Part shown: positions 56,420 to 64,000 of the stretch, one piece after another
Position numbering within the stretch: position 1 is the first letter of the stretch
Layout: each line of letters starts with the position of its first letter
Origin: a virus
IMG/VR virus record: IMGVR_UViG_3300032093_000089
Location: 1 to 64,000 of that record
Direction: 5' to 3' (one strand)
DNA: 64,000 nt
Translations under genes and position numbers: made by a program
Notes under the pieces: generated by a model
The model's input: the letters and a program-made list of their open reading frames with translations, nothing else
Databases searched by the model: none
Told to the model about the DNA's origin: nothing

Positions 56420-58169
56420 AACTCATCTCCTTTTGTAGAGCTTCTAAAGTTCGATACAGATATGGAGTTAAATCCAATCTTGGATCCGCAGCCATCGGAA
56501 GATCCGGTGATTGCGGGTGGGGGGTCTGCATCATTCCTCCCACTAAGCGAGCAAACTGAGAGTATGCACTCTGTAGTTCGTTCACCATCCTGAACGGGAA
56601 CCCAGATAACATCTCGGCCCGTTCCTCATCCGTTTTAGACGGAAAGAGGTACTTCAGTGCTTCAATGCTATCAACACCTAATTCTTGTAGATTTCGAACA
56701 ACAATGGAGTTGTTCAAAATATCTTGTGTTGAATCCTCGTAAACAGGACCCATCCATCTCCAAAGAATCGTTACGTCCCCATCTGGAATCAAACCAGTAA
56801 CACCAGGTGGGATCTGTTGGGTTTGAACAGAAGCAAGCATTAACTGCTTGATTTGTTCATTAAAGCCGTCAAGTGCGGCTTCGTACAAATCCAATTCATC
56901 TTGGCTTGCTCCTTCTGCTGGATCAATTGGTTTTTCAATGCCAGCGGCAGCGGCCAATGTTTCTCGGAACATGCGTTCCTCTTGAAAAATAATTAATTCC
57001 AGGCATCGACTGATGCCGTGGGTATAAATAGAATTTGCTTTTTTCTTAGATGTTGCTGCAACTCGCCCAAACAAAGATTTGTATTCAGTAGCAGTGACGC
57101 CAGCAGAAATAGATAGCTCATCTACGCCACCAAGAGCGGTACGAATTTCTTCTCTGTATTGACGGGCAAAAGCATTTTGATCACCCGTAATAGCATCAGG
57201 GACAATATAACCAACACGGTCGTTTGGTTCCAGGTTTGCAATTACGCGTGGCACACGAATCTGACCGTCAACACCCCGAGTAATTGGATCTTGTTTAAAC
57301 GTAGAACGACTATAAGAACTTAAGCTGCCAAAACCAGAGTTCGCGGCAATTGACGGACGTTGTACCGCACCATCAGTACCCGACTCCATTAGGTCCGTCT
57401 TAGGACGAGACGACAGAAGAGTAGGGTTACCAAAGAAAGTAACGTTCTTCCGCATGGTGCGAACCAAGTCATCGTGCGTCACGATATGGTTGGCAACTGC
57501 ATCAAACTCGCCATAGCCTTCCATGGCAAATCCCTTCGGGTTGTTGAAGATCTCAACGCAAGGGATAAAACCTAAGGAGTTTTTAAAAGTTTTGGTTTTT
57601 CCAGGATTAGCAAAAGAAGGCATCTCGAAAGACATCTCTCCTTCCGAGTGCGTTTCTTCAATCTGTTTAGCTTTAATTGAAAGTTTGATATAACGTTTAG
57701 CGCCTTGATCTGCAGTCGTTGCACTGCCGGTTACGTTTGTGACATTGATATTATCACCAAAACCAAAACCACGACGCACCTTGTAGCTGTAGATGATGAT
57801 CACTTCCTCCAGCTCACCATCTACGTTGTAGAAGCTGCGATATTCGTGCTCACGGAAATAATAAAGCCTGTAATTCTGTTTGGTTGGACGGATATAAAAC
57901 AACCCTTTGCCGTCACATAAAAAGTAATCCCAAATGGAATCCAAACGGGTATCGAGCTGGTTGTATTTCAGTACGCGATCAATGAAATCTTTACGCTGAT
58001 TACCAAAGTTATCTTGACCAGGAAAAAATTCAACACCCTGACGAATGCCAAACAATTTCATTTGCGCCAGGTGGGAGGCAACAACGCTCGTGTCAACAAT
58101 AGCGTTACCATCTTTCTCGATATACGCGTTGACAATTTCTTGCAGTCTGGCGCTAGAGCTAGTTGCCAT
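55821..58169 (-). CDS. Portal protein
   Basis: The 782-residue product is the portal by position (after terminase, before scaffold and capsid) and by size. Segments such as FFPGQDNFGNQRKDFIDRVL, YYFREHEYRSFYNVDGELEE and ATEYKSLFGRVAATSKKKAN fit a portal of the podovirus-like, head-tail connector type. The core ends near residue 580. The last 200 residues are Gly/Pro/Ser-rich and share their DNA with the scaffold-like gene. Confidence 0.85.
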   Translation of the reverse strand: MATSSSARLQEIVNAYIEKDGNAIVDTSVVASHLAQMKLFGIRQGVEFFPGQDNFGNQRKDFIDRVLKYNQLDTRLDSIWDYFLCDGKGLFYIRPTKQNYRLYYFREHEYRSFYNVDGELEEVIIIYSYKVRRGFGFGDNINVTNVTGSATTADQGAKRYIKLSIKAKQIEETHSEGEMSFEMPSFANPGKTKTFKNSLGFIPCVEIFNNPKGFAMEGYGEFDAVANHIVTHDDLVRTMRKNVTFFGNPTLLSSRPKTDLMESGTDGAVQRPSIAANSGFGSLSSYSRSTFKQDPITRGVDGQIRVPRVIANLEPNDRVGYIVPDAITGDQNAFARQYREEIRTALGGVDELSISAGVTATEYKSLFGRVAATSKKKANSIYTHGISRCLELIIFQEERMFRETLAAAAGIEKPIDPAEGASQDELDLYEAALDGFNEQIKQLMLASVQTQQIPPGVTGLIPDGDVTILWRWMGPVYEDSTQDILNNSIVVRNLQELGVDSIEALKYLFPSKTDEERAEMLSGFPFRMVNELQSAYSQFARLVGGMMQTPHPQSPDLPMAADPRLDLTPYLYRTLEALQKEMSYAGRYRPIDPTDEPTVARSGSSKQLRGGSTSGAGGSSGLSGGYQLPPSSAPGEPQLPIRAVSVRPPIPLGPDGGINLESVGIGVQQGGEPSERTSSIPVPGSTVGTDDLYPGKLRVDQPPSYATIGSADLISQPGILAQLFPNLLDSIIGGNRGPGGNEPGVPPGDGRVRDRGPVNPEQLRTPAGNNAGQRRRMGKPRK

Positions 58170-58317
58170 TCACTTGTTGCTCCGTTTCTTTTTTAATCTT
58201 AGCAGTTTTTTTATCTTCTTTTTTCTTCTGAAGCCAACGACCAAAAAAGGTTAACTCAGCCGGAGTGTATAGCTCCGGATGCTTAAGCGCTTGTTTGATC
58301 AGCTTCTTTGTTTTCAC
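58159..58317 (-). CDS. Small basic protein, 52 aa (GTG start)
   Basis: The GTG start overlaps the previous stop (GTGA) and the end overlaps the portal ATG by 11 nt. The product (MKTKKLIKQALKHPELYTPA, then ELTFFGRWLQKKKEDKK...) resembles small cyanophage proteins with an LKHPELxTxAEL motif. Function is unknown. Confidence 0.6.
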   Translation of the reverse strand: MKTKKLIKQALKHPELYTPAELTFFGRWLQKKKEDKKTAKIKKETEQQVNGN

Positions 58318-58667
58318 ATTACGCCCCCAAAGTAGAGCCCTGCTTGGCCAAGTTGTGGCCCACGATAGAACTGTGAATTTGCCATACCTGCCATGTTGCC
58401 GATGGCATTAGGAAGATTACTGCTACCCATAGCCATTGGAAGGCCCAAGGGAGAAGTGCCTGGCATTGGTTGGGGGCCGGGGCGTCCGTACACATCTTCT
58501 ACTGCCTCCTTGCTTTCACCAGGAAGAACAGGTTGACCCCCTGGCTTTTTGCCAGGAATTTGAAAAGCTGACCCAAAAGGATTGCCCGCCATCATGGGAA
58601 GACGCATAGCACCTTCGTTACCCAGGCCACCGCCGTAAAACCCACCTGGTTGAGTTGTATAAAACAT
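58314..58667 (-). CDS. Gly/Pro/Met-rich hypothetical protein, 117 aa
   Basis: It is a low-complexity product (GGFYGGGLGNEGAMRLPMMA), likely disordered, ending LYFGGVM. It lies between the AbrB-like gene and the portal. It may be a virion or assembly factor. Confidence 0.55.
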   Translation of the reverse strand: MFYTTQPGGFYGGGLGNEGAMRLPMMAGNPFGSAFQIPGKKPGGQPVLPGESKEAVEDVYGRPGPQPMPGTSPLGLPMAMGSSNLPNAIGNMAGMANSQFYRGPQLGQAGLYFGGVM

Positions 58668-58692
58668 TTACTTCCGTATCAATTTTTTTATT

Positions 58693-58878
58693 TTACTCGT
58701 CTTCTTCTACTTCATACAAAGATGGATCAGCAACTTTTGAGATGTGGATGCCATCACCTTGCATATCCCAGTTCACAATATCTCCTTCTTTCCAACCGAG
58801 TTCTTCCATTAACTCATCTGGGAAAGTGATAAATTGCTCACCGTTTTCGTCTTCTTCCACCTCAAGAATGTAGCTCAT
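58693..58878 (-). CDS. AbrB/SpoVT-like small protein, 61 aa
   Basis: The product has FITFPDELMEELGWKEGDIV and a two-strand end (NWDMQGDGIHISKV), matching the AbrB/MazE swapped-hairpin pattern. It may bind DNA as a regulator, or be an orphan antitoxin-type protein. It is ATGA-coupled to the gene upstream. Confidence 0.65.
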   Translation of the reverse strand: MSYILEVEEDENGEQFITFPDELMEELGWKEGDIVNWDMQGDGIHISKVADPSLYEVEEDE

Positions 58879-59168
58879 TTTGTCAAAAGCTTTTCCATTA
58901 GCTTATCAAGTTTGTTATTAATTTCGCGAAAATTATCATGCATTTCTTGAATTTCTCTTAAGAAGTCCACCTTTAAAACGTAGTCCAAAGGCATTCGATT
59001 GATTTGATCTTCCAAGATATCAATCCTCCGTTTCTGTGAATTTGTGTAATCAAAAGCTTGTTGAATATCTTTGTTTTGGCGAGCTAAAATTTTATTAGCA
59101 ACCCAAGTCCCGCTGCTAACCGCAGAAACAACAGCAGTAAAAGCTAATGCCAAGTATTCAGGACCCAC
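58875..59168 (-). CDS. Membrane-anchored coiled-coil protein, 97 aa
   Basis: An N-terminal transmembrane segment (YLALAFTAVVSAVSSGTWVA) is followed by a long charged coil to the end (REIQEMHDNFREINNKLDKL). This topology fits a holin-like or spanin-like protein near the terminase, as seen in other phages. Not certain. Confidence 0.6.
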   Translation of the reverse strand: MGPEYLALAFTAVVSAVSSGTWVANKILARQNKDIQQAFDYTNSQKRRIDILEDQINRMPLDYVLKVDFLREIQEMHDNFREINNKLDKLMEKLLTK

Positions 59169-59200
59169 GGTTTAAACTTACTTTTCTTCTAATTCTAAAT

Positions 59201-60730
59201 TTAAAAATCAAGATGGAGTTGCCCTTTCCTAGCTAAACCTGTTACTAACCATACCAACGCATCCACACAATCGTCATGGCTACTGACGCCGAAATTCGTG
59301 AGTTCCTCGAAGAGATTTGTGAAATTCCTGAAGCGGTTGAAGATGATTTTTCGATCTTCAAACATGCCAATGATCCCCCTAAACCGTGCCAACTTGTCCG
59401 CACGGAATCCTTTAACGGGATGCCAAATCAAATTGTAGAGACCTTCGTTATTCAAACAAACCCGTTTAAAGTCGGCTTCCAAAGATGCTTGGTACTGGAC
59501 GGCTTCTGACCAAATATCACACGTAGAGTAAGTCGGGAAATAGTTATCGTTAGCATCTTTACCAATGATGGACCAGTCATTGAGTAACTCTTTCATGGCG
59601 TCTAGTTTTTCCAGATTACCCATGACCCGGATACGACGGTAATCAATGATATGAATACGATCTCCGATGCGACCGCCTAAAATCATTACCGTGTAATCGT
59701 TTTTTTCTTTTACGCCTGCAGATAAGTCAACACCAATTCCAAGTGTATCGAATTCAGTTGAGATCTCTGCTTTAACAATTAATTCTGGTGCCAGAGATAG
59801 TTCGTTCTGTCGAACGACTTGATTCATATATTGAAACGAAAAAGCGATTGGCGCTTGGCGTTTCTTTTCTTTTAAATAATCCAACGACCACATTTCTGGC
59901 CAGTAAGATTCCTCATCACCAGTAACCGGATCAGTTTGGATGGCAGAAAGAACAATCTGTGTCCAATTGTTTTGTTCATTAAATGTAGTGGAGTGAATAT
60001 CATCATGCCTAAAGCGGGTGCCAAGGCATATAGCCCTGCCTCCTTCGAACATGGTAGGTGCGATCACCGCGTTCCAATTATCCTGCATCATTTTCCGGAT
60101 GTCAGGGTTGGAGATATCCGCAGCTGATTTGATGGCGTCATCAATCATGACCAGATGCGAACGCTTAGAGGTCACCGAACCTTTTAGACCAGCAGCGCAG
60201 AGCGTGAATTGTTCATCACCGGTTACGTCAATACCAGCAAACTTATGGTCAATAGACCAATACTCATTACTGGTGACATTTTTTAGTAACCGAACAGTAG
60301 GGAAAATTTCTTGATATTTTTTGCTTTCAATAATCCGTTTAATTGTTGCGGACTTAGAACGTGCAATATCAACCGTATAGGAAAGATAAAGAATCTGTAG
60401 AGGAAGCTTGGCTTGTGCGTGAACACCAATCGCCCACGCAGTTAACAAACCAAGAACTGTACTTTTGGCTGAGCCCCGTGGAGCAAGTAGATCAACGTTG
60501 GGACCAGCAATTTTAATTAAACAGTTGCTGTCCTCCCCTGTAATGAAATGGCGGTGCCAATCCAAATGATGTTTAGCAGGTTTCTTTTTTTCATCCATGT
60601 ACTCACAGAAGTAACTGAAATCTTCTCGAGCACGTTCAATTAAATCTAAATTTTTCTGTGGCTTAACGTTGTATTTTTGCGCAGCAGCTTTTGCATTACG
60701 CCTATACGCAAGATGAACGTAAGAGGGCAC
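59201..60730 (-). CDS. terL: Terminase large subunit
   Basis: The 509-residue product has an ATPase domain with Walker A PRGSAKST (84-91) and Walker B LVMIDD (193-198), and a C-terminal nuclease domain with GVDLSAG (333-339, Asp335) and HDDCVDALVWL (about 485-495). It cleaves and pumps DNA into the head through the portal. It heads the packaging module. Confidence 0.95.
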   Translation of the reverse strand: MPSYVHLAYRRNAKAAAQKYNVKPQKNLDLIERAREDFSYFCEYMDEKKKPAKHHLDWHRHFITGEDSNCLIKIAGPNVDLLAPRGSAKSTVLGLLTAWAIGVHAQAKLPLQILYLSYTVDIARSKSATIKRIIESKKYQEIFPTVRLLKNVTSNEYWSIDHKFAGIDVTGDEQFTLCAAGLKGSVTSKRSHLVMIDDAIKSAADISNPDIRKMMQDNWNAVIAPTMFEGGRAICLGTRFRHDDIHSTTFNEQNNWTQIVLSAIQTDPVTGDEESYWPEMWSLDYLKEKKRQAPIAFSFQYMNQVVRQNELSLAPELIVKAEISTEFDTLGIGVDLSAGVKEKNDYTVMILGGRIGDRIHIIDYRRIRVMGNLEKLDAMKELLNDWSIIGKDANDNYFPTYSTCDIWSEAVQYQASLEADFKRVCLNNEGLYNLIWHPVKGFRADKLARFRGIIGMFEDRKIIFNRFRNFTNLFEELTNFGVSSHDDCVDALVWLVTGLARKGQLHLDF

Positions 60731-60800
60731 AGGATTAAATCGGAGTATTCCTAAATACTAACCGAAAGCTTTAATCATGAAAGGGATTTCACTAAACCCT

Positions 60801-60959
60801 TTACTTTGTCTTCTTGCGTTTCTGTTCTTGGTATTTACGAGCTTTATCTAACGCTGACCGACGTTTTTCTTTATCGGACATCTCAGAGCCGTCTTCGTTT
60901 TTGGCTTCTCGTTTCTTGAAGTGCTCAAGAAGTTCAGGAGGCATTTTATTTTTAGACAT
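60801..60959 (-). CDS. Small basic protein, 52 aa
   Basis: The frame begins MSKNKMPPELLEHFKKREAK and ends with a Lys/Arg-rich helix. I recall similar MPPELLxxFKK proteins in cyanophages. It is upstream of the terminase. An AAAGGG/CCCTTT inverted repeat follows the stop without a T-run. Confidence 0.6.
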   Translation of the reverse strand: MSKNKMPPELLEHFKKREAKNEDGSEMSDKEKRRSALDKARKYQEQKRKKTK

Positions 60960-60971
60960 TATTTATCAACT

Positions 60972-61403
60972 CTACCGAAGACCACGGGCACGTTGTATGA
61001 GTTGCTGATACTCAGGGCTACCTGGTTCGGGCATACGAGTACTGCGACCAGGACCAAAAGCAATGCCAGAACGCAAACCTCGAGCCGGACCTTGACCAGT
61101 ACCGCCAAAGGGCGCACCAAAAACTGTTGCACCACGTTCCACAGCGCCGCCTGGGGTTACTTCTGCAGTCTGACCTGTGCCGCTTTGCAGATCACGGAAA
61201 ATCTCTTCTCTACGCCCGGTACGGTCCCGCTCACGAGTGATTTCACCACGGCGGAAAGATGATTCTTCCAGGCCGGGAGGAAGTGGTGTACTGCCACCGG
61301 GGGCTTCCCTTGGGAACATGGAAGCTTTACCTGTTTGACGCGAACGCATCTGCGCTTCGGCTGCACTATTAGCTAAACCTCGATTCTGTGTTGTAGCGCC
61401 CAT
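60972..61403 (-). CDS. Gly/Arg-rich hypothetical protein, 143 aa
   Basis: It is a disordered product rich in Gly, Arg, Thr and Pro (EGEITRERDRTG-like stretches and a GFGPGR-like end). It lies in the packaging region. Function is unknown. Confidence 0.55.
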   Translation of the reverse strand: MGATTQNRGLANSAAEAQMRSRQTGKASMFPREAPGGSTPLPPGLEESSFRRGEITRERDRTGRREEIFRDLQSGTGQTAEVTPGGAVERGATVFGAPFGGTGQGPARGLRSGIAFGPGRSTRMPEPGSPEYQQLIQRARGLR

Positions 61404-61443
61404 AGCTATCGTTTTATTAAGTAATATTTTAGGCGAATTAGCC

Positions 61444-61977
61444 TTACTCTTCTAGTTGCATTCTAGCCCATACACTCATCGAAGCTTCTTGCAAAGGACC
61501 CTCAATAGGATCATCCTTGAAAATAAACATTAGTTCGCGAATTGCTCTATCAGCACCAGCCATTAATAATCCTTTACGATCTCTAGAGGCGGTGAACTGA
61601 TCGATTTGTGCAATAGCACCACGTAGTTCCTTTTGCATGCTAGCAATACGTGCTACACCTGCATCACGCTTAACTACTTCTAGTTCAACAGCATCCCGTA
61701 ATTTGTGAATGTCCTCTTGCATTTTTTCAATTTCATACAAGAGGGTTTTACGGTGATCTGCTTTTTTATAATTGTCGTTAATCCAAAGATCACACGCAAC
61801 AATACTTCCCGTATACCCAAGGAAGCGGGCATACAGGAAGCACTCGATAATTGAATTGTTCTCTTTAACAAAAGAACAAAAAGATTCTTGAATAGAAGAA
61901 TCAAGGTCGTCGACCCACTGGTCGAAAATTTTAATATCGATAAGCTCGTTGGGCCTGACCGTAGTCACGCTCTTCAT
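61444..61977 (-). CDS. Hypothetical protein, 177 aa; candidate small terminase subunit
   Basis: I start it at MKSVTTVRPNELIDIK (61977), because the longer frame runs deeper into the next gene. The product is helical, with a central coiled coil (LLYEIEKMQEDIHKLRDAVE). It is transcribed before terL, where the small subunit often lies, but has no specific motif. The TerS role is a guess. Confidence 0.55.
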   Translation of the reverse strand: MKSVTTVRPNELIDIKIFDQWVDDLDSSIQESFCSFVKENNSIIECFLYARFLGYTGSIVACDLWINDNYKKADHRKTLLYEIEKMQEDIHKLRDAVELEVVKRDAGVARIASMQKELRGAIAQIDQFTASRDRKGLLMAGADRAIRELMFIFKDDPIEGPLQEASMSVWARMQLEE

Positions 61978-62188
61978 CCTGTTGGCGGAATCGTTGTTGT
62001 TGCTCAGCAGAACCTCGTTGTTCTGCCGCGCCTTTACCGATGGTTTCTCGTTCTTGAGCACCTGATTCCTCCATTTTCTTCTTTGAGAACTCGTAAGCTA
62101 CACCAGCTGCCTGGCGATATTTGTCGATATCAAACCAGTCATCTGTGCTGTAAGTATCGCTGATATCGCTAGAAGTTGTTGCAGCCAT
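61931..62188 (-). CDS. Small Gln/Glu/Arg-rich protein, 85 aa
   Basis: The product has STDDWFDIDKYRQAA near the N-terminus, then a charged low-complexity coil (EQQQRFRQQDEERD). The DD(W/Y)FDI motif is shared with the next small gene. It overlaps the gene at 61444 by 47 nt. Confidence 0.6.
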   Translation of the reverse strand: MAATTSSDISDTYSTDDWFDIDKYRQAAGVAYEFSKKKMEESGAQERETIGKGAAEQRGSAEQQQRFRQQDEERDYGQAQRAYRY

Positions 62189-62221
62189 TCTAGTAACTCA
62201 AATTAGAAGTTGGTCGTCATA

Positions 62222-62389
62222 TCAGAAATTACTCATCATGCCGGCCAGACCAGTGCTAAAGATGTCGCGACGGCCTTCAACGCTTTTTTGGCGCTGCTGA
62301 CGTTGTTTAGAAGCTTCCAGCCTTTCGAGCAGTTGCTCAAACTTGCTGATATCAAAATAATCGTCGTTGGTGTTGCCAGCAACAGTCAT
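62222..62389 (-). CDS. Small protein with DDYFDI motif, 55 aa
   Basis: The frame begins MTVAGNTNDDYFDISKFEQL, continues with LLERLEASKQRQQ and ends GMMSNF. It shares the DD(W/Y)FDI(D/S)K(Y/F) motif with its upstream neighbour, so the two may be duplicates. Confidence 0.6.
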   Translation of the reverse strand: MTVAGNTNDDYFDISKFEQLLERLEASKQRQQRQKSVEGRRDIFSTGLAGMMSNF

Positions 62390-62435
62390 GACAGTTCCAT
62401 AACTAATTAACTAATTAATTATAATAGGTATTTTC

Positions 62436-63569
62436 TTAGAAACTAAAAGAACCAACCAAGCTCTTATAGATGTCGCCCTGTGCAGCAATTTTTTGCACTT
62501 CTTTGGCGCCTTCGTTCTTAAGCTTTTGGGTTTCCTTATCAATTTCACCTTGAAGGTTAGTTAACCCAGCACCATACAGGAACTGACGTGAGTCACGTAC
62601 GTTCTGAAGTTGCTGTTCCACTTCTGCAGGAGTTCCTTCAAACTGATCCGCAAAATTTGGAAGAGTAACTTTTGTACGTGCTGCCAAATCCCCGCCATAA
62701 GTAGGCAACAAATTCTTATCAAATTTGAAATTGCGTTTACCAGTACCAACGCCTTCAGCGTCCTTAAGCTCGTCACCATACATGGTGTCATAGTAAGAGT
62801 CTAGATAGCTGCGATTAAATTTTTTCTGATACTCCTGACCTTTGTATAGGGATTCTTTAAGTTCATTAACCGTTTGGTAGTAACCCCCTTTAAATTTCTC
62901 CAAACCAGAAGCCATTTCTTCTTCACTGGCTTTACGACCTAAAACTTCTTCATATGCAGCACCCAATCCAGTTTCAAAACGTTTAGGTGCAATTTCTTCT
63001 GAGTACAGTTTGGCAAACTGATTAACATCACCTTCTTTACCAAACATGTCATATTTGGTTGTGTACTCACGCAAATAATCTTGAGCTTGACTAAAACCAA
63101 TTAAACCACTACGTAACTGTCCTTCAAGTGAAGCCTTAAAGGGATTATATCCAGATTCTGCAGATGCTTTACGAGCAGCTTCTGCAGCTGCTGCAGTTTG
63201 CTCTTTGGCAGTAATTCGTTCTTCTTCTCTGGTTGCTTTACTTCGATAAAACAAACGGTCGGCTTCTGCATACTCAAGTCCTTGTTTTTGAAGACCATAA
63301 AGCTCGGCGTCGCGTTTTGTTTGATATGCTAATTGTTGTTCCGCCAGTGTTCTATTAAACGATGCAGCGTCTGTAGCGCGAGCGTCGGCTTTAAGATCTA
63401 AAGCATTACGACGTTCATCTGCAATTCTTTGTTGTTCAAGTTGAGTTTTATAAAATGTTGCTTGACGAGCAGCTTCTTCTCGTTCAAACTGAAGTTCTTG
63501 AGCCCGAGTTGCAGCTTGAATTTGGGCTACTTTCTCTGAATTATCTTGAACCCTTCGTCCGCCACTCAT
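62436..63569 (-). CDS. Coiled-coil virion protein, 377 aa
   Basis: The N-terminal half is a long coil rich in Gln, Glu, Arg and Ala (ATRAQELQFEREEAARQATF). The C-terminal half is folded (GAAYEEVLGRKASEEEMASG and RSYLDSYYDTMYGDELKDAE). It is probably an internal or minor virion protein. Function is unknown. Confidence 0.6.
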   Translation of the reverse strand: MSGGRRVQDNSEKVAQIQAATRAQELQFEREEAARQATFYKTQLEQQRIADERRNALDLKADARATDAASFNRTLAEQQLAYQTKRDAELYGLQKQGLEYAEADRLFYRSKATREEERITAKEQTAAAAEAARKASAESGYNPFKASLEGQLRSGLIGFSQAQDYLREYTTKYDMFGKEGDVNQFAKLYSEEIAPKRFETGLGAAYEEVLGRKASEEEMASGLEKFKGGYYQTVNELKESLYKGQEYQKKFNRSYLDSYYDTMYGDELKDAEGVGTGKRNFKFDKNLLPTYGGDLAARTKVTLPNFADQFEGTPAEVEQQLQNVRDSRQFLYGAGLTNLQGEIDKETQKLKNEGAKEVQKIAAQGDIYKSLVGSFSF

Positions 63570-63608
63570 ATCTAATAAATGCTTGTTGTTTTTATTTTAA
63601 CTCAAGCT

Positions 63609-64000
63609 TTATCCATAAGAGCTAAAGCCAGCAGAATAGTTGCCAAACATCTTATCTAATACACCACGGTTAATGGCGACTGCTTCTTTAATGCGTCCTT
63701 GACGTTCTTTTTCTGAAAGCTGACGTGCTTCTGGTGACAAGGCAATACCAATGCCTTGACGTTGGCGATAACCTTGCTCAGCTGTTTCCATTGGATCTTG
63801 GAAAAATGCTTTAAATTTACCAGCGCGTTCGGCTAGTTGTTGGTTTTGAGTATTTAATAAACTGTTATTAGCAAACGCATTATCTGCTACACGCAAATTA
63901 TTACTGGTGTCAATAACGGAATTCAATGCATCCATTGATTTACCGGCAAGCCCGCCACGTATCTCACCGGCTTGGGCAATTAATCCGCGTTGAATATCGC
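63609..64000 (-). CDS. Partial virion-block protein, 5' end outside window
   Basis: The frame from an internal Met at 63935 continues without a stop to the right edge (upstream residues GLIAQAGEIRGGLAGKS), so the gene is truncated by the window. The visible part is helical and ends GNYSAGFSSYG. No family is recognised. Confidence 0.6.
   Translation of the reverse strand, partial: DIQRGLIAQAGEIRGGLAGKSMDALNSVIDTSNNLRVADNAFANNSLLNTQNQQLAERAGKFKAFFQDPMETAEQGYRQRQGIGIALSPEARQLSEKERQGRIKEAVAINRGVLDKMFGNYSAGFSSYG

Noticed and set aside
60775-60803. AAAGGG/CCCTTT hairpin as a terminator before terL
   Set aside because: There is no T-run on the minus strand and the stem is short with a large loop; it overlaps a stop codon.

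Overview
The window looks like most of the genome of a tailed phage infecting a cyanobacterium, probably a freshwater picocyanobacterium (Synechococcus/Cyanobium type). The grounds are a high-light-inducible (Hli) chlorophyll-binding protein, an S-adenosylmethionine decarboxylase (speD), a possible NblA-like protein, and small proteins with IAAAALRA and DFxxLCAEL signatures that I associate with picocyanobacteria and their phages. A T7-like family A DNA polymerase, terminase, portal, capsid, fibre and lysis genes leave no doubt that it is a phage. Family names come from recognising motifs by eye; no database search was run. Both window ends cut through genes.

Layout. 1-13.0 kb (+): small accessory proteins, a GP88-like protein, DNA polymerase, a tandem-OB ssDNA-binding protein, a Gp157-like protein, many tiny genes, a virion-like protein and a Dps-like ferritin. 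13.0-20.3 kb (-): an HNH protein, tRNA-Pro, a tRNA-like element, lysine-rich small proteins (one DUF5872-like), then a deoxysugar operon (RmlB, RmlC, a PMP/Fe-S E1-type dehydrase, an SDR epimerase and a GT2 glycosyltransferase) with hli at its head. 20.4-28.7 kb (+): PD-(D/E)XK nuclease, primase-helicase, speD, an inverted-repeat-rich non-coding block at about 25.04-25.19 kb, a glycosyltransferase and a holin-like peptide. 28.7-36.9 kb (-): a two-domain endolysin, two glycosyltransferases, an FkbM methyltransferase and a 1388-residue repetitive tail fibre with an S74 chaperone. 36.9-40.7 kb (+): HTH protein, Dam-like protein, dCTP deaminase and a DUF3310 protein. 40.7-64 kb (-): NblA-like protein, GH24 lysozyme, a 1072-residue virion protein, an HNH protein and integrase relics, then the late morphogenesis block (virion proteins, peptidoglycan hydrolases, capsid, scaffold, portal, terminase).

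How the genes fit together. The + blocks supply DNA replication and nucleotide metabolism; the long - block builds and packages the virion. The sugar operon, at least four glycosyltransferases and the FkbM enzyme suggest synthesis and transfer of an unusual deoxysugar, either to the host surface or to the virion. Hli, SpeD and possibly NblA are host-metabolism genes.

Most notable observations: a conserved upstream element repeated at least three times at a fixed distance from start codons in the early region; a scaffold-like gene whose first 200 codons are overprinted on the portal gene, with its own strong ribosome binding site; a circularly permuted M23 peptidase; an E1-type dideoxysugar dehydrase in a phage; and an IR-rich candidate origin or operator after speD.
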